The position numbers were made by a program, and so were the translations under genes. Below are positions 1 through 4,819 of a stretch of 14,913 nucleotides of DNA, one piece after another. The notes under the pieces were generated by a model that had not been told where the DNA came from, ran no database searches, and saw nothing but the letters and a program-made list of their open reading frames with translations. Origin of the DNA: Candidatus Woesearchaeota archaeon (lineage in GTDB: Archaea; Nanobdellota; Nanobdellia; Woesearchaeales; GW2011-AR4); assembly GCA_016185865.1 (NCBI GenBank), contig JACPMU010000053.1:1-14913 (forward strand), given 5' to 3'. Within the stretch, counting starts at the first letter, position 1, and every line of letters starts with the position of its first letter.

Positions 1-321
1 TCTGTTTACAGGGGGCTGATAAGGATAGAAAAAGAGGCCCAGAAAACCTATTCATACCTTGAAAACCACATTTTAAAGCTTGGCGACAAGACACTTGCCA
101 ACAGCATACCAAGCTTAAAGATTGATGCAAACGATGTCAAGGCTTCTCATGGCGCAACAGTCGGCCAGATTGATGAAGAGCATTTGTTTTACTTAATGGC
201 AAGAGGCTTGTCTAGAGTAGAGGCAGAAAAATTGATTGTTGAGGGATTTTTTGAGCCTGTAATCCAAAAGATACCAATGGAAGAATTAAAGGAAAAAATA
301 AGGGAGATGGTGAAAGGATAA
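1..321 (+). CDS. sufD: SufD-like Fe-S scaffold subunit, C-terminal part (5' end outside window)
   Basis: Open from base 1 in frame 1 to TAA at 319-321, giving 106 residues of the C-terminus. The segment DVKASHGATVGQIDEEHLFY matches the most conserved part of SufD (E. coli SufD has a near-identical stretch around the His needed for cluster assembly). SufB usually carries HEA at this place instead of SHGA, so SufD is preferred, although archaeal SufB/SufD paralogues are close. In the known complex SufB and SufD form the beta-helical scaffold that works with the ATPase SufC, and sufC lies downstream here. SufB is therefore expected just upstream of the window. The stop is one base from the next ATG, so translation is probably coupled. 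Confident for the SufB/SufD family, less so for SufD over SufB. Confidence 0.88.
   Translation, partial: SVYRGLIRIEKEAQKTYSYLENHILKLGDKTLANSIPSLKIDANDVKASHGATVGQIDEEHLFYLMARGLSRVEAEKLIVEGFFEPVIQKIPMEELKEKIREMVKG
298..311 (+). repeat. 14-base direct repeat at the sufD end (copy 1)
   Basis: ATAAGGGAGATGGT is identical to 593-606 and is read in the same frame (the IREMV part of KIREMV) at the ends of sufD and of the following small gene. In both places TAAAATG follows within a few bases, so the repeat also supplies the ribosome binding site for the next gene. Confidence 0.7.
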
Positions 322-322
322 A

Positions 323-613
323 ATGGATGATTTGGCAAAGCATGTAGAAAAAATTTTGAAGGAGGAATGTCCTGGAATGTTTAAAGTATTTTTCAGAGAT
401 GGTTTTGGATGGAGTCAGGATGCAAATGAGCTGCTAAGCGGTGTAACAAATTACACTCCAAGAGTTATGGGAGCCTTAAATGGGTGGTATGCCGGAAGAG
501 ATGATTTAATGAAGGAATCATTTAAGTTCAAGCCGCTTGAAACAGGAACAAAAGTAGAAATTCCTTATACGCATGTCAAAGGCGTTTTGAAGATAAGGGA
601 GATGGTAGGGTAA
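323..613 (+). CDS. Unrecognised 96-residue protein inside the suf operon (paralogue of the next gene)
   Basis: No family was recognised. The ATG follows the sufD stop by one base and is preceded by GGGAGATGG inside the sufD end, so co-translation is likely. The protein is soluble-looking with no signal peptide or membrane segment. Its second half (about residues 53-90: GWYAGRDDL, then KVEIPYTHVKGVLKI) lines up with GYFKGELDD and YFEVPYASVERLEKI of the following gene, suggesting an ancient tandem duplication. The pattern of alternating strands ending in 'E-[IV]-P-Y-x-x-V' is reminiscent of small beta-barrels (Sm-like or PRC-type), but this is only an impression. The location implies a role linked to Fe-S cluster assembly. 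The last residues, KIREMVG, nearly repeat the sufD tail KIREMVKG. Confidence 0.75.
   Translation: MDDLAKHVEKILKEECPGMFKVFFRDGFGWSQDANELLSGVTNYTPRVMGALNGWYAGRDDLMKESFKFKPLETGTKVEIPYTHVKGVLKIREMVG
593..606 (+). repeat. 14-base direct repeat at the end of the first small gene (copy 2)
   Basis: Partner of 298-311, 295 bases downstream. Together the copies bracket the gene at 323-613 almost exactly. Confidence 0.7.
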
Positions 614-614
614 A

Positions 615-935
615 ATGCTGGAAACAGAAGTAAGAAAATATCTTGAGGAAAATGGAGCTGGAAGGTATCATATAAATCTAAAAAGTAGTTACATGTTTGA
701 CGCTAGCAAAGAGTTAGTTGTCCATATGCCTCAGGGGAGGTTCATTCCACTTTCAAAACAAGTAATTATTGGTTATTTCAAGGGAGAATTAGATGATACC
801 AGTTTTAATATCCAAAAAGAGCAGAGCTATTTTGAAGTTCCGTATGCCAGCGTGGAAAGATTGGAAAAAATCGGGGTTTTCCCGTTAAATTTGCCGCGGC
901 CAATAGCAGTTGTGAAAACTGGAGGATATTTTTAG
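615..935 (+). CDS. Unrecognised 106-residue protein inside the suf operon (paralogue of the previous gene)
   Basis: No family was recognised. It starts one base after the stop of the preceding gene, behind the same GGGAGATGGT sequence seen before that gene. A helical N-terminus (about residues 1-13) is followed by a probably strand-rich core, with FIPLSKQVIIGYFKGELDD and FEVPYASVERLEKIG the parts resembling the upstream neighbour. It carries an extra C-terminal tail of about 18 residues (FPLNLPRPIAVVKTGGYF) that the neighbour lacks. There are no Cys residues, so it is unlikely to bind a cluster itself. Its place between sufD and sufS suggests an accessory or regulatory partner of the Suf machinery; this is inference from context only. 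Confidence 0.75.
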   Translation: MLETEVRKYLEENGAGRYHINLKSSYMFDASKELVVHMPQGRFIPLSKQVIIGYFKGELDDTSFNIQKEQSYFEVPYASVERLEKIGVFPLNLPRPIAVVKTGGYF

Positions 936-942
936 AAGCAAA

Positions 943-2102
943 ATGCTTTCAGCACAAACAAAAACATTGGATGTCGAATCAATTCGAAAAGATTTTCCTA
1001 TTTTGCAGAGGAAGGTGCATAACAAGCCACTGGTTTACTTTGACAATGCTGCAACTTCCCAAAAGCCAAAGCAGGTGATAGAAGCGCTTGATTTTTACTA
1101 CAAAAACTACAATGCAAATGTCCACAGAAGCATTCACCAGCTTGGAGAGGAGGCAACTGCAGAGTATGAAAAGGCAAGGCAGAAAATTGCCGATTTCATA
1201 AATGCGCAATATGAAGAAGTAATATTCACAAAAAACTCAACAGAAGGATTAAACTTGCTTGCATATTCCCTGACTTCAGGCTTAAAGAAAGGAGATGAAA
1301 TTGTGATTTCGCAACTGGAGCATCACAGCAATTTTGTGCCATGGCAGCAGATGGCAAAGCATCTTGGATTAAAGCTGAAATTCATTGAAATTGACGATGA
1401 GGCAAAGCTTGATGAGGAATCAATCAAAAAAAATATCACCAAAAACACAAAGATTGTTTCAGTTAACCACATCTCAAATGCAATCGGCACAATAAATCCT
1501 GTTGAGGACATTGCGAAAATAGCGCATGAAAACAATGCCTTGATGGTTGTTGATGGATCTCAATCTGCTCCCCATATGCCATTGGACATGAAGAAGATTG
1601 ACAGCGACTTTTATGTCTTCACAGGCCACAAGATGCTTGGACCTACTGGAGTTGGTGTTGTCTATGGCAAGAAAGAGCTGCTGGAAAGCATGAGGCCTTT
1701 TTTGTATGGAGGAGAGATGATAAATGAAGAATTGGATTTGGGGCTGCAGTTGACTACTTGACAAAAATTGGAATGAACAACATATTTGAAAGGGACAGGG
1801 AGCTTGTAGAGTATGCAATGGAAAAAATAAAAGAGATTGAGGGAATTACAATTTACGGGCCAAAGGAAAGGGCTTCAATCATTTCCTTCAATGTCAACGG
1901 AGTTCATGCGCATGATGTCTCGCAAATACTTGACAGCGAAGGGGTTGCAATTAGGGCTGGCCACCACTGCTGCATGCCTTTGATGAGCGTTTTGGGAATA
2001 ACAGCAACAGCAAGAGCCAGCTTTTACCTGTACAATACAGAGCAGGAAGTGGATATTTTCATAAATGCCATACATAAAGTAAAGAAGATTTTTGGGGTTT
2101 AG
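943..2102 (+). pseudogene. sufS: Cysteine desulfurase SufS, interrupted by an internal deletion with frameshift
   Basis: SufS is a PLP enzyme that takes sulfur from cysteine for Fe-S assembly. The first frame (943-1761) has the family landmarks: DNAATSQKP near residue 34, EHH (126-128), the PLP-binding VDG (203-205) and SGHK-type Lys230. It runs to GGEMI (256-260), reads about 12 unrelated codons and stops at TGA 1759-1761. The second frame picks up family sequence again at about 1731 (IGFGAAVDYL) and continues to TAG 2102 with the active-site Cys in RAGHHCC (Cys codon 1968-1970). E. coli SufS has about 28 residues between the equivalent points, including the conserved FEAGTPN. Here there are only 8 bases, so about 76 bases are missing and the frame is lost. 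The rest is intact, which suggests a recent mutation or an assembly error. The ATG at 943 has no well-spaced Shine-Dalgarno site. Confidence 0.87.
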
Positions 2103-2105
2103 AAA

Positions 2106-2468
2106 ATGCAACAAGTAGTACTTCCAACAGAAGTTCAAACGAGATTTGTTCAAGTTTACGTTAGGGATAGGCCATACCTTATATGTAAAAATGAAGATTC
2201 ACATGCAAAGATTCTGGCTGAAACATTACATGGATTAGGAATCATTCCAAAAACTAGATTTGGATTCCCAAATGCATTTGGCGATGGTTACAGGCTTGTT
2301 GGCGATGGATTTTGCTCCAATATTGGAAATGAATATAAATTAATGGGGGAAAGTGCACATTACAAACTAGGCCCTAATAGAAAGCATTTGGAGGATTTAA
2401 CTGCTTTTATACCTAGTGGTGTTGTAATTACAATTGATGAAAAAGTTGAAGCAAATCCAATTGTTTAA
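2106..2468 (+). CDS. Unrecognised 120-residue protein between sufS and sufU
   Basis: No family was recognised. The ATG lies three bases after the sufS stop, so the gene is part of the same transcript. The protein is soluble-looking, without signal or membrane segments, and rich in Gly/Phe/Asn in the middle (about residues 51-75: KTRFGFPNAFGDGYRLVGDG). Two Cys (residues 27 and 70) are far apart and do not form a known cluster motif. It does not align convincingly with the two small proteins upstream of sufS. Composition and reading-frame integrity look like its neighbours, so it is probably real. Its position inside the suf operon is the only hint of function. Confidence 0.7.
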   Translation: MQQVVLPTEVQTRFVQVYVRDRPYLICKNEDSHAKILAETLHGLGIIPKTRFGFPNAFGDGYRLVGDGFCSNIGNEYKLMGESAHYKLGPNRKHLEDLTAFIPSGVVITIDEKVEANPIV

Positions 2469-2489
2469 AAAAATCAAAATTTACCAAAA

Positions 2490-2888
2490 ATGGACACAAT
2501 AGAACTGATGTACCAGGAGAATATTTTGGACCATTACAAGAGCCCGCACAATTTTGGCAAGATGGAAAATGCTACAGTCCACCATCACGAGAAAAATCCG
2601 TTGTGCGGAGATGAGCTGGACATGTATTTGGTCATCGATGAAAACAAGAAGATTGCTGATGTCAAAGTCAATCCTCATGGCTGCGCAATCTCTGTTGCAA
2701 GCGCCTCAATGCTCAGCGACGAGATAAAAGGCAAGACAATTCATGAGCTGGAAAAGATGGCAAAAGAAAACATTTTAGAAATGCTCGGCATTCCAATAAG
2801 CCCTGTAAGGCTGAAATGCGCCTTGCTTTCACTAGATACGCTTAAAAACAGCATACTGATATTTGAGAAGTATGTGAGGAAAAACTAA
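2490..2888 (+). CDS. sufU: SufU/IscU-type Fe-S scaffold or sulfur-transfer protein
   Basis: A 132-residue protein of the IscU/SufU fold. The three conserved metal/sulfur Cys are visible as NPLCGDEL (Cys39, with Asp41), HGCAISVASASM (Cys65) and RLKCALLSL (Cys110). The GCxIS-x-ASASM form is typical of SufU. In Bacillus, SufU accepts sulfur from SufS with a Zn ion at this site, whereas IscU proteins build the cluster. The loop before the third Cys is shorter than in Bacillus SufU, so a scaffold role cannot be excluded. The 21-base gap upstream holds no clear Shine-Dalgarno site. The stop is two bases before sufC. Confidence 0.93.
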   Translation: MDTIELMYQENILDHYKSPHNFGKMENATVHHHEKNPLCGDELDMYLVIDENKKIADVKVNPHGCAISVASASMLSDEIKGKTIHELEKMAKENILEMLGIPISPVRLKCALLSLDTLKNSILIFEKYVRKN

Positions 2889-2890
2889 AA

Positions 2891-3646
2891 ATGACAGACG
2901 AACTGGTAATCAAGGATTTGCACGTAAGTATCGAAGGGCAGAAAATACTGAATGGCGTAAATTTGACAGTCAGAAAAGGAGAAGTATGCGCCTTGATGGG
3001 TCCTAACGGAAGCGGAAAGTCAACTTTGGCTTACACATTAATGGGCCATCCTAAATATACAGTTGATAAAGGTGAAGCCTGGTACAAAGGCAAGAATATT
3101 TTTGAGCTAAAGCCGGATGAAAGGGCAAAGCTTGGCCTGTTTTTGTCATTTCAGTACCCGCAGGAAATTCCAGGTGTTTCTGTCTCGAACTTTTTGAGAA
3201 CAGCGCTTAACTCCGTTAAGCCAAGCCAGATAAGCGTGCCTGATTTTGTCAAATTGCTAAAGGAAAAAATGAAACTGCTGAAAATTGATGATTCATTCAG
3301 CCGAAGATACCTGAATGAGGGCTTTTCAGGGGGGGAAAAGAAAAGGGCAGAGATTCTGCAGCTGGCAGTCCTGCAGCCGGAAATGGCCATTTTGGATGAA
3401 ACAGATTCCGGACTTGATATTGACTCGCTAAAGACAGTTGCCCAGGGGGTCAATACCCTCTTAAATCCCAATTTTGGTGTTCTAATCATAACACATTACC
3501 AAAGGATTTTAAACTATATAACTCCTGATTCGGTGCATGTGATGGTCAAAGGCAGGATAGTGAAGAGCGGCGGAAAAGAGCTTGCACATGAATTGGAAGC
3601 AAAAGGATATGATGAAATAATTAAAGAAGCTGAAGTTGAGGTCTAA
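2891..3646 (+). CDS. sufC: Fe-S assembly ATPase SufC
   Basis: A 251-residue ABC-type ATPase of the usual SufC length. It has Walker A GPNGSGKST (37-45), Q-loop Gln88 in FLSFQYPQ, the signature FSGGEKKR (145-152), Walker B running into MAILDETDSGLD (165-176) and the switch His202 in IITHYQR. DETDSGLD with no transmembrane partner and the conserved FLSFQYP are diagnostic of SufC rather than a transporter. It powers conformational change of the SufB-SufD scaffold. In many archaea sufC heads a sufCBD set, but here it comes after the sufD-like gene and sufU. GTGAGGA at 2874-2880, inside the end of sufU, can serve as ribosome binding site. Confidence 0.97.
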   Translation: MTDELVIKDLHVSIEGQKILNGVNLTVRKGEVCALMGPNGSGKSTLAYTLMGHPKYTVDKGEAWYKGKNIFELKPDERAKLGLFLSFQYPQEIPGVSVSNFLRTALNSVKPSQISVPDFVKLLKEKMKLLKIDDSFSRRYLNEGFSGGEKKRAEILQLAVLQPEMAILDETDSGLDIDSLKTVAQGVNTLLNPNFGVLIITHYQRILNYITPDSVHVMVKGRIVKSGGKELAHELEAKGYDEIIKEAEVEV

Positions 3647-3652
3647 AACAAA

Positions 3653-3665
3653 AAATATTTAAAAA
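3653..3665 (+). promoter_or_regulatory. Possible TATA element inside the suf operon
   Basis: An A/T-only stretch, AAATATTTAAAAA, lies in the gap after sufC. Its centre is about 20 bases upstream of the ATG at 3680 and about 27 bases upstream of the in-frame ATG at 3686, matching the usual archaeal TATA-to-start distance for a leaderless transcript. In such an AT-rich gap this may also be chance. Confidence 0.4.
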
Positions 3666-3679
3666 CTATAGGATTTTGA

Positions 3680-4183
3680 ATGAATATGGTCAATATAAAT
3701 GCTTATTTGCAACAGTTAAGGCAGGATGCAATTAAAGGTTTTGCCGAACTCTCGGAACATCCTGTAAAATATACTTCCAAAGCTTTAGCTGATTTTGTCA
3801 AAGATTACTGGGATGTTGGGTTTTCTCTCGCTTCAGCACTTGCATGGACACCTTATGGGAGGGAAATTTTTAGTGAAAAAGTTCAGGCATATTTTGCGGG
3901 ATTGGGCCTTCCAGTGAGTTTGGTTGCCGGTGGTTCGATGCACTTGAGAGACAAGGAAAAAGCAGCAGCCAGAATTGTCAGGAATGGTGGCGCTTGGTTT
4001 GCATCTATGTCACTTGGCAATGGGTTTAGTTCGCTTGACGAAAATATTCAACTTTCTATAATGAATGGGATAATGGGCATGTTTGGTTTATATGCGCTTA
4101 TTACAGGTGAAATGCAAAGAAGAAGCCCAGCCAGAGATGATGGAGCCAGCAGTGGCTCATTAGAAAGTAGACTCAAAAGTTAG
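3680..4183 (+). CDS. Unrecognised 167-residue probable membrane-associated protein
   Basis: No family was recognised. After a helical, charged N-terminus (residues 1-45) come moderately hydrophobic stretches around 45-58 (VGFSLASALAWTP), 72-83 (GLGLPVSLVAGG) and 128-143 (LSIMNGIMGMFGLYAL), the last being the best membrane-segment candidate. The tail from about 146 is polar and Ser/Arg-rich. ATG 3680 or the second in-frame ATG 3686 could be the start; the TATA-like element upstream fits 3686 for a leaderless message. It sits between sufC and the A-type carrier gene, 16 bases before the latter's start, so it may be co-transcribed with them, but nothing in the sequence ties it to Fe-S chemistry. 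Confidence 0.7.
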   Translation: MNMVNINAYLQQLRQDAIKGFAELSEHPVKYTSKALADFVKDYWDVGFSLASALAWTPYGREIFSEKVQAYFAGLGLPVSLVAGGSMHLRDKEKAAARIVRNGGAWFASMSLGNGFSSLDENIQLSIMNGIMGMFGLYALITGEMQRRSPARDDGASSGSLESRLKS

Positions 4184-4185
4184 CG

Positions 4186-4192
4186 TGAGGTG
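4186..4192 (+). promoter_or_regulatory. Shine-Dalgarno site of the A-type carrier gene
   Basis: TGAGGTG complements the archaeal 16S 3' end and lies 7 bases before ATG 4200. It decides the start: the in-frame GTG at 4185 would lie inside the binding site itself. Confidence 0.65.
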
Positions 4193-4199
4193 CATTAGA

Positions 4200-4544
4200 A
4201 TGGAGCAAGAAACAAAAGAAATGATTGTGGCATTGACGGAAAAGGCAGCAAGCAAAGTAAAGTTATTGCTTGAGAAGGAAAATAAGAAAGATTATGGCTT
4301 AAGGGTTGGAGTAACTCCAGGAGGCTGCTCAAGCTATATGTATGATATAGGGATAGAGAAAGAGCCAAAGCAGGAAGACATTGTAATTGAAGAAAAAGGA
4401 GTCAAAATATTCATAAATCCTGAAAGCATTGCCTTCATGAAAGGCTCGACAGTGGATTATTTAGACTCATTAACTAATGCGGGCTTTAAAATAAACAATC
4501 CAAACGTCAAGACAAGCTGCGGCTGCGGGCATAGCGTTGGATAG
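4200..4544 (+). CDS. A-type Fe-S carrier (HesB/IscA/SufA/ErpA family)
   Basis: A 114-residue protein from the ATG at 4200. It has the complete HesB/IscA pattern: LTEKAASKVKLLLEKE at the N-terminus, GLRVGVTPGGCSSYMYDI with Cys43, and the C-terminal SCGCG with Cys107 and Cys109. These three Cys hold a [2Fe-2S] or [4Fe-4S] cluster that A-type proteins pass from the SufBCD scaffold to target enzymes. A likely client in this window is the [4Fe-4S]-dependent tRNA thiolase at 12499. It is the last gene of the suf run, and T-rich sequence follows its stop. IscA, SufA and ErpA cannot be told apart from sequence alone, so no symbol is given. Confidence 0.94.
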   Translation: MEQETKEMIVALTEKAASKVKLLLEKENKKDYGLRVGVTPGGCSSYMYDIGIEKEPKQEDIVIEEKGVKIFINPESIAFMKGSTVDYLDSLTNAGFKINNPNVKTSCGCGHSVG

Positions 4545-4545
4545 A

Positions 4546-4559
4546 ATTTTTATTTTTGA
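4546..4559 (+). terminator. Oligo-T transcription terminator after the suf operon
   Basis: Two runs of five T's (4547-4551 and 4553-4557) follow directly after the carrier gene's stop codon, with a further T6 at 4580-4585. Archaeal RNA polymerase ends at such T-rich tracts without needing a hairpin. A new TATA element follows at once, which supports a transcript boundary here. Confidence 0.45.
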
Positions 4560-4560
4560 T

Positions 4561-4570
4561 AATATTTATT
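4561..4570 (+). promoter_or_regulatory. TATA element for the ubiquitin-like sulfur carrier gene
   Basis: AATATTTATT is centred about 32 bases before ATG 4598, so transcription would start a few bases ahead of the ATG. No Shine-Dalgarno site is present, consistent with a leaderless or very short leader. Confidence 0.5.
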
Positions 4571-4597
4571 AATGCTTGATTTTTTCTATTATGCAAT

Positions 4598-4813
4598 ATG
4601 GGTAAAATCAATGTAAAAATATTTGTTGACAGGGAAAACAGGAATAAGGCAATAGAATTTGATAATAACGCAACAGTTTCAAACTTATTAAAAAAACTGG
4701 ATATAAACCCTGTTACCGTCATAGTTTCAAGAAACAATGATATGATTTTAGAGGATGAAAAGATAAAAAATAATGATGAAATAAGGATTTTGAGTGTTAT
4801 TTCCGGTGGCTGA
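4598..4813 (+). CDS. Ubiquitin-fold sulfur carrier (ThiS/MoaD/Urm1/SAMP-like)
   Basis: A 71-residue protein with the beta-grasp carrier pattern: an N-terminal strand pair (KINVKIFVDRE), the helix TVSNLLKKLDINP, then TVIVSRNNDMILEDE, NDEIRILSVISGG. It ends in Gly70-Gly71, the residues that an E1-like enzyme adenylates and that carry sulfur as a thiocarboxylate. Archaeal and bacterial relatives (SAMP2, TtuB) give sulfur for 2-thiouridine in tRNA, others for molybdopterin or thiamin. The window contains the matching tRNA thiolase gene at 12499 and no molybdenum or thiamin genes, so tRNA thiolation is the most likely job. No E1-like partner is visible in the window. The gene is convergent with the lipoprotein gene on the other strand, 6 bases away. 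Confidence 0.88.
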   Translation: MGKINVKIFVDRENRNKAIEFDNNATVSNLLKKLDINPVTVIVSRNNDMILEDEKIKNNDEIRILSVISGG

Positions 4814-4819
4814 ATAAGT

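Noticed and set aside
1740..1762. Programmed ribosomal frameshift in sufS
   Set aside because: There is no slippery heptamer at the junction, and a frameshift alone would not restore the missing GTPN segment of about 25 residues.
4185..4199. GTG start of the A-type carrier gene at 4185
   Set aside because: The GTG lies within the Shine-Dalgarno-like TGAGGTG that serves ATG 4200, and the family N-terminus fits the ATG.
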